Positions 45,440-54,788 of a DNA stretch of 64,000 nt are shown here, piece after piece. A program made the position numbers and the translations under genes. The notes under the pieces are model-generated. The model was not told the origin of the DNA, made no database searches, and saw only the letters and a list, made by a program, of their open reading frames with translations. Positions within the stretch are counted from its first letter, which is position 1; each line of letters begins with the position of its first letter. The DNA is from Bacteroidales bacterium 6E (GTDB taxonomy: Bacteria > Bacteroidota > Bacteroidia > Bacteroidales > Prolixibacteraceae), in the NCBI GenBank assembly GCA_001270045.2, contig DF970689.1:227483-291482 (forward strand). Reading direction: 5' to 3'.

Positions 45440-48400
45440 TTACTTCCATTTCTTCTGGATGATCAGGTCAAACCCATTGTTGGCACCCTGACTGATTGCT
45501 TGTAAATAGAGCCATTTGAATATTTGATATTCGAGAATCACCTCATCCGGGTGGGCAATTTTATTCTTCTTGTCAAATGCAAAATTCCTGGAATAGCTCA
45601 GGAACAGATTCCTGGTCAGGTACTTGCCAAGCGTAACATTGCCTGTTGTCCAATTGTCGTCTCCTGAAATATCGACAACATCGAGTCCCAGGGAGCTTTG
45701 TAGCGCTCCTTGCACCAATCCCGACAGCTGTCCAAGCGCAAGGCTTTTCCCCAAGTCTGACATGTTATAATCGACTGAAGATTGCTCACCTTGGGTAAGC
45801 TCAACCATGCTTCGTCCAAAAACAAGATAGGCCATGCCGTCCTTTTCTTCAATACGGCTGCCGTCAAGATAAAACTGTATCTCAGGTTGGAGTGCCCTGC
45901 CAGTTACATTCAGCATCAGTTTGCGGAGTTGTTTTTCGCGGTCGCGGAACGAATAGGCAACTTCAATATTGAGGATTGGGTTTATTTGACTTCCACCGGT
46001 CAGCTCAATCTGTCCGGTCTCAACTTCCAAACGTTTGCCATACACGACATAGTGCCCTCGGCGAACCTCCAGGGTCCCGAAGAGATCTGTCTGAACACCA
46101 TCCTTGATGGCTTTGATGTTTCCTGACAGTTCCATATTGATATCCTTTCCCCTGACCCACGTATTACCGGGAATTTGGATATCAAATTCACCCTTGAGGT
46201 TATTAAAGAAATCAACCTCATTAAATATTGATTCCTCAGTTTTAATTGTCAAAGTGTCAAGAACTTGTTTCGATTCCATAGCCTCTAATAAGAGAGGTGG
46301 ATTGGGATCGTCGGTCACCATTCCAAACTGGGCCATCAATGCATCCAAATGAATCAATCCGCTCTCGATTCTCATGTTTCCGTTAAATTTTGCGGCATCT
46401 GGCCTGCCTTTCAGGTTAAATTGCGAGCTGACGACCATCTCAGCCTGCGGACCATTTGTTACCGTGAATCGGTTGGCACGCAGGTTCAGGTCAATACTTT
46501 CTATCCCCAGGCTATCCAATCCGGTAAGGCCAACCTTTCCTCCCATATAAAGAGAACCGTTACCGCTTTCAACCCACACGGTATCAATTAACAAATGGCG
46601 CTGGTCAAACTTTCCGTTTAGAATAACATTTCGGTAATTCACACCATATGCCGGATAGGATAACTTTCCCTCTGAAAAAGTCCAGCTGCCAGAAAAGTCT
46701 GGATTGGCAATTGTATTTCGAACATCAAGCTTCAAGCCAGTGATGCCATCGATCTCTAAACCTGAAGGCAAGAAGCTCCTGAAAAATGACAAATCCTTTA
46801 TAGAGGCATGGGCAAAAACCAGAAGCCTGTCGTCATTTTTGAGTAATGTCACCGAATCGGTAAAGGACAGATGCATTGGAATTTGGCCATTAAACTGAAG
46901 CAACCGTTGATTGTATCCTGTAATGGATGCTTCTGCTTTCAACTGATTATCAGCATAGGCTGCCTGGATTTGAATACTATCCAGCATCAAGGTATCCATC
47001 TGGAAACCGGAAACCAGCAGATCTGATGAAAATTGGGGATATTGAGGCTTCCCTTTCAGACTGAAGAAGCCATCTGCCATACCGGAAATATTGGGCGAAA
47101 CTATAGAATCCAGTGGCATTGAACCAAGTTCCAGCCTTTCGATGGCCATGTCAAGCCCTACACTGAGGGTATCGACCATATGTCCTGAGATTTTGATGCT
47201 CTGAGGTCCCGATTCAAACGTGATACCGGGTACCTTCAGATCATCCCTTTGTCTGTTGTAACTTAATGTATCAGTATAACCTAACCAGTTAATATCTTTA
47301 TAAATCAATTCTATATGGGGCATAACCACTTTCAGGTCAGTTCCCGGAATCACTGAAAAAGCAATATCTGACCGAAGATCCTGATCTACATTAATCTTCA
47401 GTTGATTATGGATACCCTCTCCATCTGCTATACTTTGTAGATTGATATTCCGGACAGTGATTCCATCAGTTTGCAACTTTTCAAGTGCGGCATTCAAGGT
47501 ACCCGCGACTGATTTTCCATTATAACTCAAATCGGAACTGACATCCAGGGAATCGAATTTCACCCCATTAAACCAGAAATCCGAAAGGACAATTTCCTGT
47601 GTCCAATGAAGATCGTTGGCCTGCCCGGATACTCTTCCTTCAGTCATGCCTGTGACGACAAGGGAATCTATCCCTGCCAACCGTGCAAGCGTCGGCGCAT
47701 CAATTATTCGCAAATCATACTTCAACTGGTGGTTACCCGTAAGGGAGCCCTCACCCAAAAGATCCAATTCAAACCAGGGAGTTATTAATTCTCCCTTTTC
47801 AATGCTGTAATCACCTCTGTCATAAATTCCCTCCACCATTATGCTGCCGGCAGAGTGATCCCTCCACTTGTTCCCGGATGATGATAACTGAAACTGCATC
47901 TTCATCTGTTCAGGAACTGTTATATTGGAAGCCACAATGGATATATCAGCATTGATCGAGGTCTGGTAAATACTGTCTGACAATATCTTAGACATATCCA
48001 CCCGACTCAATTTCATTTGGGCATTTACCCCTGGATTTCGGAAAATATTGTTCGCTTGAAGGTTTGAGGATAATTGTCCTGCATCGGCGATTAAATCGAC
48101 CTTTCCCTTCACTCGATCTCGATCCTTCAGCATACTTAAACGCGTGGATACAATTTGTTCCATGAACCTGGTCCGAAAAAGGGAGAAATCAATCTCCATG
48201 CGGTTTGTCAAAATATCGGTCCCCTGCCCTTTGATTCCGAAATTCCCGGAAAAATCCGATACTAAATCATTCCGATTTGTCCAAGCCGACAAATCAATAT
48301 TCCTGAAACTTCCATTGGCCAAATAGTCGGCCATGGAGTCTAAACCAGATATCCATCCCTTTAGGGCAAACAACTGCGTTCCCTCCTCAATGGTCAATTC

Positions 48401-49270
48401 AGCTTCCTGGTTTTGTATCTTTAAGGTTATGGATGGACTTGCCTGTATTGGGGGAATTTGCAGAAAACCAGGTAGCTTTTGAAGCTCCAGTTCAGGGATT
48501 TGGATACTGACAGAAGATCGTAGAAATTCATTCAGGTCGATCAATGCATTGCCATATAACTCCCCTCCCGTGAATTTCATTTTTAGATCTGATGCAGTAA
48601 CCATGTTGTCAGAAAGTTCTGCAAGAATTGACACTTTCTCAATGGAGAAATCAGGTTCCTTAATCTCCATGTCAAAATGTTGCAAATCCAGAAAAGCGGC
48701 ACCCGGCGTCCATTGCATCGACAGGTCTGCATTTGCGGACATCATTCGAGGCAGTGTAATGGATGTGTCAATGGGTTCAATTCTAACGGTTAAATCTTGC
48801 AAAAGAATCCAATCTGCATGGACAATCCAATCGAATGAAGATTGACTTTTTTCCTCAACAACGTCAGTTTCCGGGTCGGGCATAATCTTCATGAAATTCC
48901 AGACCGAATCCTTGTCTTGAGCCAGATTGATCCGGACTGTCTCGATGCTCATTTCAGGTACAAGAACCTGCTTTCTCCACAAATGGACCAAATCATATCT
49001 TATCAAAGCTTCCTTGACATACAACAACGTATCACCCGATTCTTTCAGCAATACATCTTCAAGAATCAATTCACGAAATAGCTTTCCTTTCAGTTCTCCT
49101 ACCCGTAATTCCCCCTGGATATAGTTGCCCGACTGACGGTTTATCAAATCCCTGATCTGACGGTTGAAAGTACCCTCTCCCAGTAACAGCAGCAGAGTCA
49201 CGGCCAGCAAAAATATTGCGGCAAACAAGGCTCCTGTTATGGCCATCATAAAGAGGATTACTTTTTTCAA
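45440..49270 (-). CDS. tamB: Translocation and assembly module protein TamB
   Basis: TamB spans the periplasm as a long beta-taco that shuttles phospholipid or helps outer-membrane protein assembly. The 1276-residue protein has one N-terminal membrane helix (about 5-33), then ~1,200 residues of AsmA-like repeats of alternating hydrophobic strands, and a C-terminal DUF490 domain (TDLFGTLEVRRGHYVVYGKR, then ILNIEVAYSFRDREKQL, then ending DLIIQKKWK). The first ~70 residues (RDLINRQSGNYIQGELRVGE) match family N-termini. It is 71 bases after its Omp85 partner on the same strand, the usual TamA-TamB arrangement. Length is at the short end for Bacteroidota relatives. Confidence 0.95.
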   Translation of the reverse strand: MKKVILFMMAITGALFAAIFLLAVTLLLLLGEGTFNRQIRDLINRQSGNYIQGELRVGELKGKLFRELILEDVLLKESGDTLLYVKEALIRYDLVHLWRKQVLVPEMSIETVRINLAQDKDSVWNFMKIMPDPETDVVEEKSQSSFDWIVHADWILLQDLTVRIEPIDTSITLPRMMSANADLSMQWTPGAAFLDLQHFDMEIKEPDFSIEKVSILAELSDNMVTASDLKMKFTGGELYGNALIDLNEFLRSSVSIQIPELELQKLPGFLQIPPIQASPSITLKIQNQEAELTIEEGTQLFALKGWISGLDSMADYLANGSFRNIDLSAWTNRNDLVSDFSGNFGIKGQGTDILTNRMEIDFSLFRTRFMEQIVSTRLSMLKDRDRVKGKVDLIADAGQLSSNLQANNIFRNPGVNAQMKLSRVDMSKILSDSIYQTSINADISIVASNITVPEQMKMQFQLSSSGNKWRDHSAGSIMVEGIYDRGDYSIEKGELITPWFELDLLGEGSLTGNHQLKYDLRIIDAPTLARLAGIDSLVVTGMTEGRVSGQANDLHWTQEIVLSDFWFNGVKFDSLDVSSDLSYNGKSVAGTLNAALEKLQTDGITVRNINLQSIADGEGIHNQLKINVDQDLRSDIAFSVIPGTDLKVVMPHIELIYKDINWLGYTDTLSYNRQRDDLKVPGITFESGPQSIKISGHMVDTLSVGLDMAIERLELGSMPLDSIVSPNISGMADGFFSLKGKPQYPQFSSDLLVSGFQMDTLMLDSIQIQAAYADNQLKAEASITGYNQRLLQFNGQIPMHLSFTDSVTLLKNDDRLLVFAHASIKDLSFFRSFLPSGLEIDGITGLKLDVRNTIANPDFSGSWTFSEGKLSYPAYGVNYRNVILNGKFDQRHLLIDTVWVESGNGSLYMGGKVGLTGLDSLGIESIDLNLRANRFTVTNGPQAEMVVSSQFNLKGRPDAAKFNGNMRIESGLIHLDALMAQFGMVTDDPNPPLLLEAMESKQVLDTLTIKTEESIFNEVDFFNNLKGEFDIQIPGNTWVRGKDINMELSGNIKAIKDGVQTDLFGTLEVRRGHYVVYGKRLEVETGQIELTGGSQINPILNIEVAYSFRDREKQLRKLMLNVTGRALQPEIQFYLDGSRIEEKDGMAYLVFGRSMVELTQGEQSSVDYNMSDLGKSLALGQLSGLVQGALQSSLGLDVVDISGDDNWTTGNVTLGKYLTRNLFLSYSRNFAFDKKNKIAHPDEVILEYQIFKWLYLQAISQGANNGFDLIIQKKWK

Positions 49271-49341
49271 TTTAATCTGTATTTATTAAACAATGACCTA
49301 ATTCACTTCATTTCAACATATATGTAACGCATCAGGCGAAT

Positions 49342-51165
49342 TTAGAAAGCATGTCCAATCGTGATAAATACATGGGGTTGTGGTTTACCCTCAAACACCG
49401 GAGTCGCAAAATCAATACGCGCCGGTCCGATGGGAGTTTTGATTCTTAACCCTGCCCCGATATCGTAACGCATATTCCTGAAATCGTATTTGTATGCTTC
49501 ACGCCAAACATTCCCGGCCTCCATGAAAACAGCTGCCCCAAAAATGTCATAAACGGGAAAGCGGACTTCTATTCCGGATTCGAACATGGTATCCCCTCCC
49601 AACTGGTTGCCAGATTCATCAAGGGGCGAAATCCGGTTTCTTGCCCAACCTCTCAATGAATTGGCACCACCTGCCAGAAATCTGTCCTCAATTGGCGTAA
49701 CCCCTGATTTTCCCAAAGGCATAATGATTCCGGTTTTCAGCCTTGCTGCCAGTATCATGCCTGAGCCTATTTGTAAGTATTTTGATCCATCCGCCATGAA
49801 TTTATAATAGGAATAATCTGAAATTTCATCAGGTCCCATAAGCGTAAGCTGACTGCTAATCTTATATCCCCGGACGGGATCAAACATATCATTGGCTTTA
49901 TCAATCATGGTACCCAAGGTAATACCCGCTTTGTTGTTTAACAATATTAAGTCCTCCAGATCCTTCAGGTTTCCGTCAGATGACTTGTCCTCAACCTTGT
50001 TTCGCTCCATTCCGAGGTTAAGCCAAACAGACGATCTTCCTTTCAGGGCATGTTGAAAGGTGATTCCGGCCCCTGTTTTCATGACTTCAAAACTTTGTTC
50101 TTTCTGGTGAAGGTAAAATGGACTGACCGACATGTCAATCCTTTCAAAAGGGAAGTTAGGCTGAATAAATTTCAACGATATGTCGATTGGTTCGTAATAC
50201 GAGTGTTTTGCTGAAAGAATAAGCTTTCGGGCCCCACCGAGAAAACTCCGTCGCATTACGTTAAGCGAAAACCTTTGCTTATCTTCCGTTCCATACCCTG
50301 CTCCGGCCCTGACCGACCAGCGAGGCATTTCATTGATCCTGATCACGACTGGCACCCTATTCCCAACCATACTGTCGGTCAATGCCCTGACTGTTATAAA
50401 CCTGAACAGATCAAGTGAAACCAGTTTCATTTGGGTTTTGTCCATCTCTTTTATCGAGAATATTTGACCTGGTTTCAGGGTTATATTTTGGCGAATGTAA
50501 GACTCAGGAACAAGGGAATCCCCAACAACTTGAATGTCTCCAAAGCGAATAAATGGTCCGGGTTCTATTTTGAAACGAATATTGGCGAAGGAGGTATCAC
50601 TATCAAGATTCAAGTTTCTGGATATCCTTGCAAGCGGGAAACCCTGGTCAGAGAAACTCTTTACAACCTTGTTCTCAGCCGCAAAAACTTCATGATCCCT
50701 GAATATTTGACCCTTTTCAAGTGGAAAACCCGTCATTGCGTGCCCCAATATGTCCATCGTGACAGAATCCGAAAGCTCGGTCCAGTTTACTTCGCCTATC
50801 CTTACAGGCTTACCTTCACTGATTTCAATATCTATTACTGCTCTTTTGCCACTTCGGACAAACGAGGTACTTTGTTGGATTGATACTGCGGGAAAACCAT
50901 TTCTGGCATAGAACCCGGTGATCCTGGAAATATCATCCTCCAATATCACCGGATTGTAAATCAGTCCCGGCTTCCAAAACGTCAGACGTTGCATGAAGCT
51001 TTTTTCGCGGGTATTCATCTGCTCTTCCAGGCGACCATCCTCGATATGGACATTGCCAGTAAATCTAATCGACTTGACCGTTGGAGGTTTATCTGCCCTG
51101 ACAGTAAAAGATAACAAAATAAGGATAAGCAGAAGTATGATTGTATGTCGGGAATGCATCACCAT
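49342..51165 (-). CDS. tamA: TamA/BamA-family Omp85 outer-membrane protein
   Basis: The protein has 607 residues with a signal peptide ending LSFTVRA. The N-terminal ~290 residues hold POTRA domains (VKSIRFTGNVHIEDGRLEEQ, then GFYARNGFPAVSIQQSTSF, then KIEPGPFIRFGDIQVVGD). The rest is a 16-strand barrel ending FITIGHAF, with the final phenylalanine needed for recognition. The barrel's lid-lock motif is SLRGWARNRISPL near residue 500, with RGW where many relatives have RGF. Genomic pairing with tamB identifies it as TamA rather than BamA. A tandem of fewer POTRA domains than BamA's five also supports this. The exact POTRA count needs a structure prediction. Confidence 0.92.
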   Translation of the reverse strand: MVMHSRHTIILLLILILLSFTVRADKPPTVKSIRFTGNVHIEDGRLEEQMNTREKSFMQRLTFWKPGLIYNPVILEDDISRITGFYARNGFPAVSIQQSTSFVRSGKRAVIDIEISEGKPVRIGEVNWTELSDSVTMDILGHAMTGFPLEKGQIFRDHEVFAAENKVVKSFSDQGFPLARISRNLNLDSDTSFANIRFKIEPGPFIRFGDIQVVGDSLVPESYIRQNITLKPGQIFSIKEMDKTQMKLVSLDLFRFITVRALTDSMVGNRVPVVIRINEMPRWSVRAGAGYGTEDKQRFSLNVMRRSFLGGARKLILSAKHSYYEPIDISLKFIQPNFPFERIDMSVSPFYLHQKEQSFEVMKTGAGITFQHALKGRSSVWLNLGMERNKVEDKSSDGNLKDLEDLILLNNKAGITLGTMIDKANDMFDPVRGYKISSQLTLMGPDEISDYSYYKFMADGSKYLQIGSGMILAARLKTGIIMPLGKSGVTPIEDRFLAGGANSLRGWARNRISPLDESGNQLGGDTMFESGIEVRFPVYDIFGAAVFMEAGNVWREAYKYDFRNMRYDIGAGLRIKTPIGPARIDFATPVFEGKPQPHVFITIGHAF

Positions 51166-51252
51166 TCTTTAGTTTCAAGTCGAATATACTGAATTCAGGC
51201 CTGAAATCCACACCTTACAGAATTATTTGGTCATTATACCAGGCTTTACCAT

Positions 51253-51279
51253 AAAAAAAGCTGCCCTTCAATGGACAGC
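51253..51279 (-). terminator. Rho-independent terminator after the small secreted protein gene
   Basis: On the minus strand GCTGTCC pairs with GGGCAGC (one G-U pair) around a 6-base loop, followed by seven Ts. It lies about 30 bases after the stop codon at 51310. Confidence 0.88.
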
Positions 51280-51309
51280 CTTTACATGTCAAATTAAAAA
51301 CAACAAAAC

Positions 51310-51780
51310 TCAGTTGAGTATATGCTGATATGCCGGATTTAACAGCATGGGCAAATAACTTGCAATCAAACCTACGGCGGCTTCATCATCGATTTTCCGG
51401 GGCGTGATTACTTTTTGTCTGGCCAATTCATCTGAATTTATTACCGCCCTGCAGATTTCAGGGTTGACGACACACCAATTCTTGCGGATTTTTGCGGTGC
51501 CGAAGCCTTTTTCTGTGCACATATAGCACACATCAAAAAAATCAGAGTGCACGGAATATGCAACCCCCTCAGTGGTCACATGTTTGACAACGGTAACCTT
51601 TGCCTTTGCATTTTCATACTTGATGTCCCAGGCTTTTTCAGCCCTGTTGCCAACATAGAGATCATCCTTTAGGGAAATTTCGAAGGTGGGTTTTCCGTCA
51701 TTGTTTTCGGCAGATGCAGTGTGAAGGGATGCAATACCGAGAACTGCTACCCATAAGAGTAACCATTTGATGTTTTTCAT
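51310..51780 (-). CDS. Small exported protein of unknown function
   Basis: The protein has 156 residues and a clear signal peptide ending HTASA-EN. The mature part has four cysteines, in CYMC near 90-93 and in WCVVNPEIC near 107-115, probably forming disulfides in the periplasm. A beta-rich middle (FEISLKDDLYVGNRAEKAW, then KVTVVKHVTTEGVAYSVH) precedes a helical tail. No family was recognised. It is monocistronic, with its own terminator, between the Omp85 and nitroreductase genes. It could be an envelope stress or redox factor; this is a guess. Confidence 0.75.
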   Translation of the reverse strand: MKNIKWLLLWVAVLGIASLHTASAENNDGKPTFEISLKDDLYVGNRAEKAWDIKYENAKAKVTVVKHVTTEGVAYSVHSDFFDVCYMCTEKGFGTAKIRKNWCVVNPEICRAVINSDELARQKVITPRKIDDEAAVGLIASYLPMLLNPAYQHILN

Positions 51781-51969
51781 GGCATTGAAATTTAGTTAAA
51801 CAATTCGGTGTTTCCTGTTTGAACACACTACCATAAGACGGTTAAAAAACTGATCTGTTACAGATGTTTTATTGTTTTTAAGCTTTTTTAAAAGAATTAT
51901 CTTTACAATCTCAATAATAGGGATATCAGGGACATAAATCCTGAGGAACCGACAGTACAAAAGGCATAC

Positions 51970-52494
51970 ATGGAACTATCAGATACTATTTCAAAGCGAT
52001 ATTCTGTCAGAAATTTCAAGAATGAACCAGTGCCAAGGGAGCAAATTCTGGAGGTGATGGAGCATGTAAGATTAGCCCCGTCAGCAGTCAATTACCAGCC
52101 ATGGCATTTCATTATTCTCACAAAAAGGGGCAACATCGAAAACCTTGCAAAAGCATATCCCCGTCCCTGGCTAATTTCGGCCCCGGTCATTATTGTTGCC
52201 TGCATTAACCACAAGGAGTCGTGGAGAAGAATCAAGGATCACAAGGATTTTGGGGATGTGGATGTGGCCATTGCCATTGATCACCTTACCCTGGCCGCTA
52301 CCTCCATGGGATTAGGAACTTGCTGGGTCTGTAATTTCGATGTCGACATATGCAAGAAAGTGCTTGAATTGCCAGAACACATGGAACCACTCGCCATTAT
52401 ACCCATGGGGTATCCCATTAATACTGTCCCTGAAAAGAAGAGAAAACTGATGGATGAAATAGTTTCCTGGGAAAAATACTATCCTTACGCATAA
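51970..52494 (+). CDS. Nitroreductase-family flavoprotein
   Basis: The protein has 174 residues, at the short end for the family. It begins with the hallmark MELSDTISKRYSVRNFKNEP, in which SxR binds the FMN phosphate. The SAVNYQPWHFII segment near 38-49 is typical of the family, and GLGTCWVCNF near 115-124 is the second FMN segment. Such enzymes reduce nitroaromatics, quinones or other electrophiles with NAD(P)H; physiological substrates are often unknown. It is transcribed alone and is convergent with the fructosamine kinase gene. No partner gene suggests a specific role. Confidence 0.92.
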   Translation: MELSDTISKRYSVRNFKNEPVPREQILEVMEHVRLAPSAVNYQPWHFIILTKRGNIENLAKAYPRPWLISAPVIIVACINHKESWRRIKDHKDFGDVDVAIAIDHLTLAATSMGLGTCWVCNFDVDICKKVLELPEHMEPLAIIPMGYPINTVPEKKRKLMDEIVSWEKYYPYA

Positions 52495-52531
52495 CTAGCC
52501 AACAGCGCCATATTAAATTTCATCAAACACC

Positions 52532-53428
52532 TCAGCCCACAAAACGGCGGGCTATCTCAAGGGCAGGAGAACCATATCCCCCGCCAAAAATCAGATAATG
52601 ATTCAACAGATGATAAAGCTGGTATAGTTGGTTCCTGCTTCTCCAGTCAAGATTAAGTGGATATACCTCGTTGTAGGCTGACCAAAACCTTTCAGGAAAT
52701 CCTCCAAACAATGTCATGATTCCCATTTCCATTTCCCTGTCGGCAAAATAACAAGCAGGATCAATAAGTGCTGGTCCTTTAACCGTATAAAGGTAATTAC
52801 CTGACCAAAGATCACCATGAATCAAAGACGGGACCGAATTAACGGGTAGTAGATCAGGCATTCGCTTCATCAAACGGTCAAATACCCTCACTTGTTCAGG
52901 GCTATAGGCTCCATTCGAGTGTAACAGCCTTACCAAGGGTTCGATCCTGCGAACAACATAAAAATCAGCCCATTGATCGCTCCATTTGTTTTCCTGTAAG
53001 GTTGATCCACAATAATTGTCATGATAAAATCCAAACCCATTTGAAGTGAATCGGTGAACCGTTGCCAGACCTCGTCCCAAATTTTCAATGGAACCTGATG
53101 GAGAACCAGGTTCAAGGTATTCCATCAGGATGAAGCCAGGGCGCTCGGTAGTCATTTCGGCAAATAGCACTTCAGGAATGACCAGACTATCACCAGCGGC
53201 GTTTTTTAAAATTCTCAGGCACTCGGCTTCCCTCACAAACAGGTCTTTTGCTCCATGGTTATTCCATTTCAGGAAAAATTTACCCGCATTTGTCATCAGG
53301 CAAGAGGCATGATGAATACAACCTCCTCCAACCGGGGAAATTTCAGTGATCCGGATATTCTGACGCAGCTTGATCTCCAGACATTCAGTGACGTACCTGA
53401 CCAGTTCGGAAACAATTTGTTGTGACAT
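52532..53428 (-). CDS. Fructosamine kinase-family protein
   Basis: The 298-residue protein belongs to the FN3K/YniA family, which phosphorylates ketosamines or ribulosamines on proteins or small molecules so that glycation products break down. Segments: ISPVGGGCIHHASCL near 29-43, FFLKWN with the ATP-lysine near 51-56, GFILMEYLEPGSP near 97-109, the catalytic SLIHGDLWSGNYL near 204-216 and ALIDPACYFADREMEMGIM near 222-240. The fold is the aminoglycoside-phosphotransferase-like kinase. It is transcribed just upstream of the rplT terminator but reads towards the nitroreductase gene, so is unlinked to translation genes. Confidence 0.94.
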   Translation of the reverse strand: MSQQIVSELVRYVTECLEIKLRQNIRITEISPVGGGCIHHASCLMTNAGKFFLKWNNHGAKDLFVREAECLRILKNAAGDSLVIPEVLFAEMTTERPGFILMEYLEPGSPSGSIENLGRGLATVHRFTSNGFGFYHDNYCGSTLQENKWSDQWADFYVVRRIEPLVRLLHSNGAYSPEQVRVFDRLMKRMPDLLPVNSVPSLIHGDLWSGNYLYTVKGPALIDPACYFADREMEMGIMTLFGGFPERFWSAYNEVYPLNLDWRSRNQLYQLYHLLNHYLIFGGGYGSPALEIARRFVG

Positions 53429-53470
53429 AAGGTGAAGTTAGCAAAATCACCTTGACAAACCATGGGCTAA

Positions 53471-53498
53471 AAACAAAAAACCCGGGGATCTCCCGGGT
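53471..53498 (-). terminator. Rho-independent terminator of the thrS-infC-rpmI-rplT operon
   Basis: On the minus strand ACCCGGG pairs with CCCGGGT around a 5-base loop and is followed by TTTTTTG and further Ts. It begins 30 bases after the rplT stop codon. Confidence 0.93.
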
Positions 53499-53527
53499 CT
53501 TCCATATTATTTCACCTTAAAAATCGT

Positions 53528-53872
53528 CTATTTTACTTTTTCCACAACAGCCCTGAATGCAGCCGGATGATTGGTTGCCAGCTCAGCAAGAGCCTTACGG
53601 TTGATTTCGATGTTTGACTTCTTCATCAAACCAATCAATTGTGAATAAGACAATCCTTCCAGACGGGCGGCAGCATTAATACGCTGGATCCAGAGTGAAC
53701 GGAAATTTCTCTTTTTTTGACGACGGTCGCGGTAAGCGTACTGCTGGCCTTTTTCCCAGGTATTCTTTGCAACTGTCCAGACATTTTTACGGGAGCCGAA
53801 GTAACCTCTTGTCAACTTCAGTAATCTTTTCCTTCGGGCCCGTGATGCTACATGATTTACACTTCTTGGCAT
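53528..53872 (-). CDS. rplT: 50S ribosomal protein L20
   Basis: L20 is essential for early 50S assembly. The 114-residue protein begins [20 protein letters not shown], the conserved RNA-binding N-terminus, followed by [38 protein letters not shown]. Its length is normal. In many bacteria L20 represses its own operon by binding an mRNA structure upstream of rpmI; the 97-base rpmI-rplT spacer could carry a site, but I see no clear structure. It is the last gene of the operon. Confidence 0.99.
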   Translation of the reverse strand: MPRSVNHVASRARRKRLLKLTRGYFGSRKNVWTVAKNTWEKGQQYAYRDRRQKKRNFRSLWIQRINAAARLEGLSYSQLIGLMKKSNIEINRKALAELATNHPAAFRAVVEKVK

Positions 53873-53969
53873 ACTTTTACTTTTTTTGGCAATCGGCGTC
53901 CGGTCAAGGAACTTCGAGGCACAATTGCCGGGTTATTTACTCTTTTAATTAAAATTGGAAAAATTGTTT

Positions 53970-54167
53970 TTATTTCATGTTCAGCAAAAGCTTCACATTC
54001 TGAACATTGGTAGAGTCGATGGTGGTCCAGTAACCGAGGTTCCTTTTCCTTTTTGTGCTCTTCTTGGTCAGGATGTGACTCTTGTAAGCATGTTTCCTTT
54101 TAATTTTTCCTGTTCCGGTAAGCTTGAATCTCTTCTTTGCTCCCGAATTGGTTTTCATTTTTGGCAT
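53970..54167 (-). CDS. rpmI: 50S ribosomal protein L35
   Basis: The protein has 65 residues and is very basic. It begins [20 protein letters not shown] and contains [20 protein letters not shown], the expected family pattern. It is 30 bases after infC and 97 bases before rplT, the standard order infC-rpmI-rplT. Confidence 0.99.
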   Translation of the reverse strand: MPKMKTNSGAKKRFKLTGTGKIKRKHAYKSHILTKKSTKRKRNLGYWTTIDSTNVQNVKLLLNMK

Positions 54168-54197
54168 TTTCCTGCTTTTTAAAATGATTTCTTGAAA

Positions 54198-54773
54198 TTA
54201 TGATTTCTTCTTCGGTGAAATAAACATGGTCATTCTTTTTCCTTCCAGTTTGGGGAGTTGCTCAACCTTGCCGTAGTCTTCAAGGGAAGTCGCAAACTTC
54301 AGCAGAAGAATCTCTCCCTGTTCTTTGAAAAGGATCGATCTTCCTTTGAAAAACACATACGCTTTTACCTTGGCACCTTCCTGAAGGAACTTCTCTGCAT
54401 GTCGCAGCTTAAAATTGAAATCATGGTCATCCGTCTGCGGACCGAACCTGATTTCCTTCACTACAACCTTAACAGTTTTCGCCTTGATCTCTTTCTGTTT
54501 CTTCTTCTGCTGGTACAGAAATTTTGAGAAATCAGTTGCTTTACATACTGGCGGATCAGCTTTTGGGGAAATCTCCACCAAATCCAGATCCAGAGAATCG
54601 GCGATTTTCAATGCTTCTCGCAAAGAGTAAATTCCGGGATTTTCGATATTTTCCCCAACAAGGCGTACTTGCACTGCCTTGATTTTTTCATTTACCCGGT
54701 AACCGCCGGTGTCTTCTGGTGTATTTCTTTCCGGTCTGCTGGCCCGAGTAATAATTTTTTTAACTGCTATAAT
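54198..54773 (-). CDS. infC: Translation initiation factor IF-3 with AUU start
   Basis: IF-3 binds the 30S subunit and checks start-codon pairing. The frame extends upstream of the first ATG/GTG/TTG-type codon (a GTG at 54674) without a stop to 54776, and the conserved [20 protein letters not shown] lies across that GTG. So the GTG would delete family-conserved residues. The start is inferred as ATT at 54773, because a perfect AGGAGG stands six bases before it. This gives 191 residues ([12 protein letters not shown]...). IF-3 genes in many bacteria start with AUU for autoregulation. The C-terminal domain is intact ([20 protein letters not shown]). The gene follows thrS closely. Confidence 0.93.
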   Translation of the reverse strand: MIAVKKIITRASRPERNTPEDTGGYRVNEKIKAVQVRLVGENIENPGIYSLREALKIADSLDLDLVEISPKADPPVCKATDFSKFLYQQKKKQKEIKAKTVKVVVKEIRFGPQTDDHDFNFKLRHAEKFLQEGAKVKAYVFFKGRSILFKEQGEILLLKFATSLEDYGKVEQLPKLEGKRMTMFISPKKKS

Positions 54774-54779
54774 TCAGGT

Positions 54780-54785
54780 CCTCCT
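54780..54785 (-). promoter_or_regulatory. infC: Strong Shine-Dalgarno (AGGAGG) deciding the infC start
   Basis: On the minus strand TAGGAGGA is followed, after the six bases ACCTGA, by ATT at 54773. Bacteroidota genes rarely carry an SD, and the other genes in this operon lack one, so this site is notable and supports the AUU start. Confidence 0.8.
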
Positions 54786-54788
54786 AAT